Shown here in pieces: positions 15,267 to 23,463 of a stretch of 64,000 nucleotides of DNA. A program made the position numbers and the translations under genes. Position 1 is the first letter of the stretch; the number at the start of each line of letters is the position of its first letter. Under the pieces are notes generated by a model. The model worked only from the letters and a program-made list of their open reading frames with translations, did no database searches and was not told the origin of the DNA. Source of the stretch: Hydrotalea sandarakina (GTDB lineage Bacteria; Bacteroidota; Bacteroidia; Chitinophagales; Chitinophagaceae); contig NZ_QKZV01000013.1 of the NCBI RefSeq assembly GCF_003254115.1, forward strand, positions 1 through 64,000, in the 5' to 3' direction.

Positions 15267-16308
15267 ATGAATAAGGCAATATTAATTTTACTATGTTATA
15301 ATTTTGTGAGTTATTGTGCAGTTGCACAAAAAGATGTAGAAATTGCACAAACATTTCACTTATATGGTAAAATAATTGGAAGAGATACCGGGAATATTGT
15401 ATTACTATATCCAACCACAAATAACCAATGGAAGCGTGATACCTGCCAAATAAGCAATGGCCAATTCCTGTTTACCGGAATGGTGAATCAACCCACCTTT
15501 TGTCATTTAATACGACCGAATATTGCTAATAACTATGCAGATATTTATATAGATAAAGGAACACAATCAATAGAATTAAATGACACCAATTTTAATAATT
15601 ACAGTTTAACCGGTAGCAACATTGCAAAAGAATTACAACAATGGAATCAAAAAAAAAGAAGCTATTCTATTAAAATATCCGGTTGTAAAAAAATATGAAA
15701 CAATGTTGAAATTATACAATACTGGAAAAAATGATTCATTAAAATTACAACTGAATCAACAACTACAAAATATGCGTGATAGTATTGAAAATTATAACCG
15801 TGCATTAAAGCTTGCAACCATTCAATGGATAGAAACAATGCCTCATTCCTATATCAGTGCAACAGAGTTATACAGTTTAATGATAAATCAACAATTAGGC
15901 ACAATAGAAGCCAACCGTTTATTTCATCATTTAACTGATCCGGTTCAACAAAGCAGGGTTGGCCAATTAATTGCAGCAACACTTCAAAAAAGTATGGTAA
16001 ACATACAGGCACAAGATTTTACGGAAAAGGATTTCGATCAGGAAAATATTAAACTTAAAAGTGGAAAGTTTTTAAACCTTGTGGTTCAAGAAATAGATAA
16101 TAATATCATTTCATTATATGATATAGATGAAATTGAATACAGGATTTATAAATTATTGAAAACAAAAAAATCAATTAATTATATTCTTTATAAATGTATG
16201 AAATACTTTAATGAACAAGTAGTAAATGAATATTATAAATTATACGAAGAACTAATTATAACAAACATCAAACAGCTGATTATAAAAAAGGCAATTAGGC
16301 CATTTTAA
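15267..16308 (+). pseudogene. frameshifted DUF4369 protein without thioredoxin domain (T8)
   Basis: The first frame (15267-15698) gives a signal peptide (ending AVAQ) and a DUF4369 domain. The second (to 16308) continues the helical part. They join cleanly if one A is removed from the nine-A run at 15649-15657, giving about 346 residues. The expected CxxC thioredoxin domain is absent. Instead the last ~80 residues read like a PqqD-type helical domain (ISLYDIDEIEYRIYKLL, then INYILYKCM), which in other peptide systems binds leaders. That match is by eye. The gene lies just before the exporter and has no precursor of its own. Confidence 0.6.
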
Positions 16309-16314
16309 CCGAAT

Positions 16315-18525
16315 ATGAAAAAAAGTTTTCCATTTTACAAACAATTAGATGCTATGGATTGTGGGCCTACCTGCCTTAGAATGATTGCAAAATATTACGG
16401 AAAAAACATCAGCTTAGATTACTTTAGAAAGAAAACACAATATGGCAAAGAGGGCGTTTCTTTATTGGGCTTAGCAGAGGCAGCAGAATCTATCGGATTC
16501 AGAGCCGTTGGTGCAAAATTAAGCTTTCAACAAATAATGGAAGAGATTACTTTACCGGCAATACTGTATTGGGAGCAGGTCCATTTTGTAGTGTTAATAC
16601 CAAAACCCAAAAAAAACAAAATATATATTGCCGACCCGGCTAAAGGTATTATTAGTTTAAAAAAACAAGAGTTTTTAAATGCCTGGTTGTCAACAAATGA
16701 AGCAGGAAATGAAAGAGGAATTGCACTCATTTTAACACCTACAGCGCAATGGGATAATATATCAGAAAATGAAAATGAAAAATCAAATGAGAAAATAATT
16801 AGTTGGTTTACACTTTTACAATATACAAAAAAACATCAAGCATCCTTAATTCAGTTATTCATTGGATTATTCATGGGAAGTCTGATACAACTGATATTCC
16901 CATACTTAACCCAAAGCATTGTAGATACTGGCATCAATACAAGAAATCTTAATTTTATTCAAATTGTTTTAGGTGCACAACTTATGTTGCTCTTTTCACA
17001 AACAATTGTTGAATTTATTAGAAATAAAATTTTATTACACATTAGTACAAATATAAATGTAATTTTACTTTCTGCCTATTGGGCTAAATTATTGAAATTA
17101 CCAATGTCATTTTTTGACAGCAAACATCCGGGCGATATTTTACAAAGAATTAATGACCATCATAGAATTGAAAGCTTTTTAACAGGAACTGCATTAAATA
17201 CGCTTTTTAGTATTATTAATTTATTTATATTTTCAATTGTTTTACTCACATACAATACAAGTGTATTTGTGGTGTTTGGTTTGAGTAGTGTATTGTATTT
17301 GCTATGGATCAAGCTTTTCTTAAAAATCAGAAGATCATTAGATTACAAAAGGTTTGCCATTGCAGCTAAAGAAAACAATGCAACTATGCAATTGGTATAT
17401 GGTATGCAGGAAATAAAACTTAACAATGCAGAACATAATTTTAGATGGGCATGGGAAGGTTTACAAGCCGGTTTATTTAAAATTAATTTTAAATCACTAT
17501 CGCTAAACCAAACACAGCAAATAGGTGCATTTTTAATTAATCAGGGTAAAAACATCATTATAACATTTTTAGTTGCAAAATTAGTTATTGAAGGCAATTT
17601 AACATTGGGTGCTATGTTGGCAATACAATATATTCTTGGCCAGCTAAACAGTCCTGTTGAACAATTAATAGGATTTACACAACAGGCTCAGGATGCCAAA
17701 ATTTCACTAGAAAGATTGAATGATATCCATCAATTGGAAGATGAAGAACCAATATACAAAGATTATAATTATTACTTACCTGAAAACCATGATATAATTA
17801 TAAAAAATCTATCTTTTACATATCCTGGTACCGGAAATGAACCTGTACTAAAAAATATTACATTAACCATTCCAAAAGGAAAAATTACAGCTATTGTGGG
17901 AATGAGTGGCAGCGGAAAAACCACCTTAATAAAATTATTACTTAAATTTTATGAGAATTATAATGGGGATATATATCTGGGGGATATGAATTTTAAAAAT
18001 ATTAGTGCTAAATTGTGGAGGAGGAATTGTGGTGCAGTAATGCAAGAAAATTTTTTATTTAATGATACTATCAGAAAAAACATAACTATCACCGATGAAA
18101 ATATACAATTCAATCAATTAACGCAAGCCTGTAAATCGGCCAATATTCTCTCTTTTATAGAATCTCTTCCATTAGGATTTTATACGAAATTAGGGGCAGA
18201 AGGTACTAATATTAGTGGAGGACAAAGACAAAGAATTGCTATAGCCCGGGTTATATATAAAGATCCAAAAATTATTTTTTTTGATGAAGCGACTAATGCC
18301 TTAGATGCCAATAACGAAAAAGAAATTTTAGAAAACCTGCAAAGATTTTTTAAAAACAAAACTGTAATCATTGTTGCACATAGGCTAAGCACAGTTAAAA
18401 ATGCAGATAAAATTATCGTATTAAATAAAGGTGAAATTGTTGAAGAAGGGAATCACGAAGCATTATCAGCTTTGAAAGGCTACTATTTTGAACTTGTAAA
18501 AAATCAGTTAGAACTTGGAAAATAA
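16315..18525 (+). CDS. C39-peptidase ABC exporter for double-glycine peptides
   Basis: The 736-residue protein cuts leaders and exports the peptides across the inner membrane. Residues 1-130 form a C39 cysteine peptidase with C16 in QLDAMDCGPTCLRMI, H90 in QVHFVVL and D107 in ADPAKG. Residues about 165-450 form the membrane domain with several segments. The ATPase has Walker A GMSGSGKTT (529-537), signature ISGGQRQR (633-640), Walker B IIFFDE (D657, E658) and an H-loop histidine in AHRLSTV. All catalytic residues are present, so it should be active. It is the only exporter here for at least eight precursors. The HlyD gene overlaps its end. Confidence 0.95.
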   Translation: MKKSFPFYKQLDAMDCGPTCLRMIAKYYGKNISLDYFRKKTQYGKEGVSLLGLAEAAESIGFRAVGAKLSFQQIMEEITLPAILYWEQVHFVVLIPKPKKNKIYIADPAKGIISLKKQEFLNAWLSTNEAGNERGIALILTPTAQWDNISENENEKSNEKIISWFTLLQYTKKHQASLIQLFIGLFMGSLIQLIFPYLTQSIVDTGINTRNLNFIQIVLGAQLMLLFSQTIVEFIRNKILLHISTNINVILLSAYWAKLLKLPMSFFDSKHPGDILQRINDHHRIESFLTGTALNTLFSIINLFIFSIVLLTYNTSVFVVFGLSSVLYLLWIKLFLKIRRSLDYKRFAIAAKENNATMQLVYGMQEIKLNNAEHNFRWAWEGLQAGLFKINFKSLSLNQTQQIGAFLINQGKNIIITFLVAKLVIEGNLTLGAMLAIQYILGQLNSPVEQLIGFTQQAQDAKISLERLNDIHQLEDEEPIYKDYNYYLPENHDIIIKNLSFTYPGTGNEPVLKNITLTIPKGKITAIVGMSGSGKTTLIKLLLKFYENYNGDIYLGDMNFKNISAKLWRRNCGAVMQENFLFNDTIRKNITITDENIQFNQLTQACKSANILSFIESLPLGFYTKLGAEGTNISGGQRQRIAIARVIYKDPKIIFFDEATNALDANNEKEILENLQRFFKNKTVIIVAHRLSTVKNADKIIVLNKGEIVEEGNHEALSALKGYYFELVKNQLELGK

Positions 18526-19858
18526 TCAATCAAATTCTTTCCAAAATAACGGAAACAAAATTGAAGCTTACAACAATAAGCTTTGGGCTATTGAAGAAAA
18601 TAATTCATTAATCGATGAAATTATATCAGAAAAACCATCATTTTTAGTTAGATGGGGAACACTTTTATTTCTTTTCATATTGATCATATTTTTTATTATT
18701 TGTTGGTTTATAAAATATCCAGATATTATAACAACATCTGCAAAGCTCACTTCAATCAATACACCTAAACCAATAGTTAGTGTAAGCAATGGGAAATTGA
18801 TTAAATTATTAAAAAAAGAGGGGGACTATTTTAAACAGGGAGATATGATTGCTTATATTGAAGCTATAGGGAATCATGAGGAAGTTTTGTATGTTAAAAA
18901 ACAAATTGACAATGCACTTTCAGCAATTTCTTCAAATCAATTTACTAAAGCAGTTCAATCATTTAAAAATAACATTGAAAATCTTGGTGAATTACAAAGC
19001 AGCTATCAAAATTTTATGCAAGCCAATTTGAGTTTTAAAGCATATTTACCTAATGGGTTTTATACAAAAAAATATGAAATGTTGGAAAAAGACCTGATTA
19101 ATATAAAACGTTTACATAATATCTTATTAGACCAAAAAAAATTAATGGAACAAGATTTACAGCTTTCTGAAAAAACATTTCATGCAAATGAATCCCTGAA
19201 AAAAGAAAAAGTAATTTCTGATTTTGATTATCGCACTGAAGCCAGTAAGTTGATTAATAAGCAGTTAACCATACCACAAATAAGTGCAGCAATTGTTTCA
19301 AATGAGTCTTTAAAAATTGATAAACAAAAAGAGTTAGCAGAATTAAGCAATACAATTCAGCAACAAAAAATTTTATACCTACAAACATTAAATACGCTTA
19401 AAAGCCAAGTTGATGATTGGATAAAGAAATATATTTTAGTTGCTTCTGAAAATGGTATCTTATCTTTTGCATCATTGACTGAAGAAAATCAACAAATTCA
19501 AGCCGGACAAGTTATTTGTTATATTAACCCAAATAATAGTAAGTATTATGTCATCATTAATGTTCCTCAAACAAATTTTGGGAAAGTAAAAACCCGGCAA
19601 AAAGTTTTATTGAAGTTAAATGCTTATCCCTATCAGGAATTTGGCTATATAGAGGGTAGAATCTCTTTTATTTCAGCCATTCCAACCGATAGTGGCTATA
19701 TGGCGAAAGTAAATTTAGTAAATGGCTTAAAAACGAATTTTAATAAAGCTTTACAATACAGAGAAGGTTTAACTGCACAAGCTTCTATCATAACAGCTGA
19801 AAAACGCTTATTACAACGTTTTTATGAAAATTTTTTAAAAATTATCAATAGAAATTAA
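18515..19858 (+). CDS. HlyD-family periplasmic adaptor
   Basis: The 447-residue protein links the ABC exporter to an outer-membrane channel. It has a short cytosolic start, one membrane segment (about 47-70, LLFLFILIIFFIICWFI), a lipoyl/barrel half (KLIKLLKKEGDYFKQGDMI), a long coiled coil (about 120-300) and a second barrel half (LVASENGILSFASL) with a beta domain. The start is TTG at 18515, overlapping the exporter by 11 bases; no ATG is available before residue 100, and the overlap implies coupling. No TolC-type gene is in the window. Confidence 0.88.
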   Translation: MENNQSNSFQNNGNKIEAYNNKLWAIEENNSLIDEIISEKPSFLVRWGTLLFLFILIIFFIICWFIKYPDIITTSAKLTSINTPKPIVSVSNGKLIKLLKKEGDYFKQGDMIAYIEAIGNHEEVLYVKKQIDNALSAISSNQFTKAVQSFKNNIENLGELQSSYQNFMQANLSFKAYLPNGFYTKKYEMLEKDLINIKRLHNILLDQKKLMEQDLQLSEKTFHANESLKKEKVISDFDYRTEASKLINKQLTIPQISAAIVSNESLKIDKQKELAELSNTIQQQKILYLQTLNTLKSQVDDWIKKYILVASENGILSFASLTEENQQIQAGQVICYINPNNSKYYVIINVPQTNFGKVKTRQKVLLKLNAYPYQEFGYIEGRISFISAIPTDSGYMAKVNLVNGLKTNFNKALQYREGLTAQASIITAEKRLLQRFYENFLKIINRN

Positions 19859-19860
19859 AA

Positions 19861-19889
19861 TTGTAGGGCTTACCCTATACATACTATTC
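19861..19889 (+). promoter_or_regulatory. promoter with GTAGGG-type operator, P9 unit
   Basis: TTG (19861-19863), an 18-base spacer and TACTATTC (19882-19889) enclose the imperfect dyad GTAGGGCTTACCCTAT (19863-19878). The region through 19910 is nearly the same as the P1 promoter on the other strand, so the two heads share ancestry. Confidence 0.55.
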
Positions 19890-19979
19890 AAAAATTGTTT
19901 ATATTTTTAAGTTACCTATTGCGCAAAAGTTGTCTGAAGAACTTACAGATATATTGTTAACTTCAAAAATTTTAAAATT

Positions 19980-20216
19980 ATGAAAAATTTGAGTCTCACA
20001 GATCTCAGAGGTAAACTCTCAAAAAATGAAATGAAACAAATTAAAGCGGGTGACGTACAAACTTTATTGAATGGAGATGGTTGCAATTGCGATAATAGCG
20101 ACTGTGGCCCAGGAAAAGGACCTGGAGAAAGTTGCACTTTATACGGAACGATAGGAAAATGTGTTTATAGTGCCTGTTCCGGATGTGGTTATTCTTATTA
20201 TCAATGCGTTGTGTAA
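19980..20216 (+). CDS. disulfide-rich peptide precursor P9
   Basis: The 78-residue precursor has the leader MKNLSLTDLRGKLSKNEM then KQIKAG, and a core with eight cysteines at the same spacing as P3, sharing stretches such as QTLLNGDGCNCDNSDCGPGK. The leader differs from P3 (no MQTKK start), while the core hardly differs. This suggests the core is under stronger constraint or was copied more recently. T9 follows. Confidence 0.83.
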   Translation: MKNLSLTDLRGKLSKNEMKQIKAGDVQTLLNGDGCNCDNSDCGPGKGPGESCTLYGTIGKCVYSACSGCGYSYYQCVV

Positions 20217-20267
20217 ATGATACATCATTTCCGCTATTTATGAATTAACCCATCTAATATAATAAAA

Positions 20268-21470
20268 ATGAAATGGTTTATAATATTAGTTATAATTACA
20301 ATTGCAAGTAGTAGCGTAGGCCAAAAGAAAAATAATTTTATTGTATCCGGGTACATACAAGGAAAAGATACCGGGTGGGTTTATCTAAATTATATACCAA
20401 TACCAAATGGTAAAGGTATTTTAGACAGTTGCAAGATTAGAGATGGAAATTTTCAATTCAAAGGATATGTAGAAGAACCTACTTTAGCCAACTTAACCAC
20501 TTTCGGTTTTCATGAAAAAATTGAGCCATTAAATGTTGGAAATTTTTATTTAGAAAACACTGAAATTCATGTTTCACTTATCAATCATCAATTTAACAAT
20601 ATTCAAGTAAGCGGCTCAAGAAATGACAGTCTTTATAGAAAATATATACAGTTAAAAAAGCCTATTAATGAAACATTAAATTCTATATCTGATAGTTTAT
20701 TTGCTTATAGAAAAAAAATGAAGGATGCTAATGAGAAAAAGGATGCTAATGAAGTATTAGATCATTTAAATAAACAAATTCATAACTTAACAACAATTGA
20801 AAACACAACAATTCAACATGGAATTAGCATCGATAAAACATTCATTAAAGAATATCCCAATGATCAGTTTTCTGCAGTAATATTAAATTATCTTAGAACC
20901 GAATGGGTCTCTATAAATGAAATAACTAATCTATATGATAACCTAAGCACTGCTATCAAAAATTCATATTTGGGCAAAAAAATTCATGAAAAAATAATGA
21001 TTGCTTCTAATACCAATATGACCAACGCTAAGCAATTTATAGCAAAAGATAATAAAGGGGATACTATCAATTTATATAATTTAATGGGGAAATATATTTT
21101 ATTAGAGTTTAGTGCATCTTGGTGCTTACCATGCAAACAATTACTACCTATAATAAAGCAAATACAGAAAAAATATTCAGATAAACTTTTAATAATTAGC
21201 ATATCTAATCAGGAAAACGAAAAGGAATGGACAAAGGATATACATGATAATGAAATAACTTGGCCATGTATTATAGAAAATGAAGGCAATCCAATAATAT
21301 CGCCTGTAGAAAAGCGAATTACTGACATGTATGGTGTGCAAAGTATTCCTTCATTGATTTTGATTAACAATCATTTACAAATTATTGGTTGGTATGGTGG
21401 ATTTTATCAATCAAAGCAGGATTTTGTCACCGATTTAAAACAAAAATTGGAAGCAATATTCGAGCAGTGA
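20268..21470 (+). CDS. DUF4369/TlpA-like secreted thioredoxin (T9)
   Basis: The 400-residue protein has a signal peptide (about 1-18, ending SVGQ), a DUF4369 domain (about 22-115), a helical middle with KDANEKKDANE, and a thioredoxin domain with C286-L-P-C289 in FSASWCLPCKQLLP. The cis-proline segment is SIPSLILIN. It is the closest relative of T3 here, matching the P3/P9 relation. Confidence 0.86.
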   Translation: MKWFIILVIITIASSSVGQKKNNFIVSGYIQGKDTGWVYLNYIPIPNGKGILDSCKIRDGNFQFKGYVEEPTLANLTTFGFHEKIEPLNVGNFYLENTEIHVSLINHQFNNIQVSGSRNDSLYRKYIQLKKPINETLNSISDSLFAYRKKMKDANEKKDANEVLDHLNKQIHNLTTIENTTIQHGISIDKTFIKEYPNDQFSAVILNYLRTEWVSINEITNLYDNLSTAIKNSYLGKKIHEKIMIASNTNMTNAKQFIAKDNKGDTINLYNLMGKYILLEFSASWCLPCKQLLPIIKQIQKKYSDKLLIISISNQENEKEWTKDIHDNEITWPCIIENEGNPIISPVEKRITDMYGVQSIPSLILINNHLQIIGWYGGFYQSKQDFVTDLKQKLEAIFEQ

Positions 21471-21603
21471 CTTTAACCAATCAACAATTTGAATTGATAT
21501 AATGAATAAAATTGAAACTTAATAAGCATCAATTTACATAAGATTGTAAATATGTTCACATAATAAACATCCAAATTATAGATTAATAACGAAACTTAAA
21601 ATT

Positions 21604-21619
21604 GTAGGGATTTCCCCAT
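21604..21619 (+). promoter_or_regulatory. degenerate GTAGGG-type operator, P10 unit
   Basis: GTAGGGATTTCCCCAT keeps the left arm and the preceding AAATT context, but the right arm is imperfect. It is 166 bases before the P10 start, a similar distance to that of the P7 site from its gene. No clear -7 box was found. Confidence 0.45.
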
Positions 21620-21657
21620 TTCCAATTCAAAAAAAATAATATATTATTGTATTGTAT

Positions 21658-21691
21658 TTTTTCAATTATTTTCCGGAAAATAATTGAAAAA
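21658..21691 (+). repeat. 34-bp perfect palindrome upstream of P10
   Basis: The arms read TTTTTCAATTATTTTCC and the exact complement, centred at 21674/21675. No T run follows. A weaker hairpin around CCGG lies in the matching place before P7, and both are followed by AATGGCCATT. It is probably a 5'-untranslated hairpin of the precursor mRNA. Confidence 0.6.
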
Positions 21692-21769
21692 TACATGAAT
21701 GGCCATTCAAACGGTGAAACTTTCCTACCGGTAAAAATGGGGAGTATTTAACTTTTAAAATTGAAACAA

Positions 21770-21928
21770 ATGAAACCTTTAACTAAAGATGAAATGAAAC
21801 AAATCAAAGCTGGCAGTAATGTTGAATTAGATAATAATAGCTGCCCTGCAACATGTAATACCAATTGTAATGCACCTTACTGTAAATGTGATACAAATGG
21901 AAGTAATGTTTGTGATAAAAATTACTAA
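21770..21928 (+). CDS. disulfide-rich peptide precursor P10
   Basis: This 52-residue gene has the short leader MKPLTKDEMKQIKAG, like that of P1, and a core with six cysteines spaced as in P7 (C-x3-C-x3-C-x4-C-x-C-x7-C). The final 19 residues are the same as in P7. The leader has been trimmed or replaced while the core stayed, as in the P3/P9 pair. T10, the near-copy of T6, follows after 76 bases. Confidence 0.8.
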   Translation: MKPLTKDEMKQIKAGSNVELDNNSCPATCNTNCNAPYCKCDTNGSNVCDKNY

Positions 21929-22004
21929 TTGAATCAACTATTCAAAGTTATTAATAAAACAATGAGATTAATAGATTCTATCATGTAATTATTTTAAATT
22001 CAAT

Positions 22005-23006
22005 GTGAAAAAAATAATTCTTTGTTTAGCATACATCAGTATTGGCTTTATACAAGCACAAACAATTGATAAACATTTTACCTTAAATGGCTACATTAAT
22101 TGTGATACTGGCACTATTCGATTGATATTAACCGGTGATAGTTCCAATTATCCCCCTATCCATTCTTCAACGATAGAAAAAATTCAAAATGGTCAGTTTT
22201 CATTTAGTGGCACTTTATCATACCCATTAGCATTTCGTCTTTTATTCATAGGAGCAAAAGAGTATATTTCAGACCAGTTTTATATTGATGCCGGGACACA
22301 AACCATCACATGCCATGTTGATTCCCTCCGTGAAATTCCTGACATAAATAATAAAACAATGCAGGAATTGCGCCAATTTAAGCAACATCATTATACAGTA
22401 GAGACCATACAACAATATACTAAAAAAAATCCCGATTCTTACATGGCATTGTGGCAATTGGCAAGAATGCTTTCTTTCAATTACAATCCCCATTTAGATA
22501 CAGCATTTGCTTATTTGTCTGATGCGGTTAAAATGAGCTATACGGGTACCAGTTTAGCTAAAAAATTAAAAGCTGCCTCTAGATTAAGCCTGCATCGTGT
22601 TTTTCCAAATTTAACATTATTAGACAGGTCTAATCATCCTACAAAACTTTTTACTCACCGACAATCGAACAAGTATATACTGATTGATTTTTGGTTCAGC
22701 CATTGTAACCCTTGTATTGGGCAGTTTTCACAATTCAAACAAATATATCAGCAATTCAAAAATGTTAATTTTGATATGATTGGGATATCTATTGATGACA
22801 ATCAAAATATAGTAAACTGGCAAAAGATAATTGATGAACAACAACTACCATGGAAACAATTATTAGATAAAAACGGCGAGCAGGCCTACAAGTTAGCCAT
22901 TGATACTTACCCTAGAAACTTTCTTTTAGATAGTAATTATGTTATTATCCGAAAAGATATAACACCTGAAGTTTTAAATAATTTTTTAGCTGAAAAAAAT
23001 AAATAA
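22005..23006 (+). CDS. DUF4369/TlpA-like secreted thioredoxin (T10)
   Basis: The 333-residue protein starts with GTG (22005), giving MKKIILCLAYISIGFIQAQ, a clean signal peptide aligned with T6. The DUF4369 domain, helical part and thioredoxin domain with C234-N-P-C237 match T6 residue for residue over long stretches. It ends AEKNK, without the extra tail of T6. It is most likely specific for the P10/P7 peptide type. Confidence 0.85.
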   Translation: MKKIILCLAYISIGFIQAQTIDKHFTLNGYINCDTGTIRLILTGDSSNYPPIHSSTIEKIQNGQFSFSGTLSYPLAFRLLFIGAKEYISDQFYIDAGTQTITCHVDSLREIPDINNKTMQELRQFKQHHYTVETIQQYTKKNPDSYMALWQLARMLSFNYNPHLDTAFAYLSDAVKMSYTGTSLAKKLKAASRLSLHRVFPNLTLLDRSNHPTKLFTHRQSNKYILIDFWFSHCNPCIGQFSQFKQIYQQFKNVNFDMIGISIDDNQNIVNWQKIIDEQQLPWKQLLDKNGEQAYKLAIDTYPRNFLLDSNYVIIRKDITPEVLNNFLAEKNK

Positions 23007-23008
23007 AC

Positions 23009-23160
23009 ATGAATCTTCTTTTCATAAAGTTCCTTAAAAGAAAATATTACTAAATCAAATTCTGGGCTATACAAGCAGCAAACCGTAAAAGTCAATGCAA
23101 ATGAACGCTCTAAGATCCTTTCAAAAAATCAATCACTTAAAACATTTTAATAATACAAAA
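23009..23160 (+). pseudogene. decayed cassette repeat R5 with broken small ORF
   Basis: The sequence still aligns with R1-R4 (MNLLFIKFLKRKYY then a stop at 23051; CAAGCAGCAAACCG remains), but the TATCCGGT arm is lost and the stem no longer forms. The small ORF is cut at 14 residues. It leads the dead precursor P11. Confidence 0.6.
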
Positions 23161-23162
23161 AA

Positions 23163-23396
23163 ATACTTAAACTTTCCAATTTACAGCAGTAATGAGCAAG
23201 AATGAAGTTAAAAAATTAAAGCAGGCACATAAATAAACGCCGGATGTACCTTTTCATTAACAGCGACAATGGGTGTGGTGGTTGAAGCAACTTTGTTCAT
23301 TGTAATGGTTCCACAAGTGATTGTCAAACAGTTGCAGATCAAATTTGCGCAGCATCTAATTGTTGTGATGATGTTGTATGCGGATCGACAAATTAG
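23163..23396 (+). pseudogene. decayed disulfide-rich peptide precursor P11
   Basis: The leader is still visible at the DNA level (TTACAGCAG, AATGAGCAAGAATGAAG, ATTAAAGCAGGC), but the start codon is lost and stops interrupt it. The core region has further stops and shifts, while the last 34 codons remain open with cysteines (ADQICAASNCCDDVVCGSTN, then stop at 23394). It is a relic of an eleventh cassette; the partner T11 is intact. Confidence 0.65.
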
Positions 23397-23463
23397 GTAT
23401 AATAAAACGGAAACACATCTATTATACATTAATTAACGACATTAATTAATCAAAACAAAACAA

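Noticed and set aside
6013-21928. Precursors as lanthipeptides or radical-SAM peptides
   Set aside because: The leader resembles Bacteroidota natural-product precursors, but no LanB/LanC/LanM, radical-SAM or YcaO gene is in the locus, while disulfide enzymes abound.
5874-23160. Repeats as a CRISPR array
   Set aside because: Copies are ~135 bp, kilobases apart and separated by genes; there are no short regular spacers and no cas genes.
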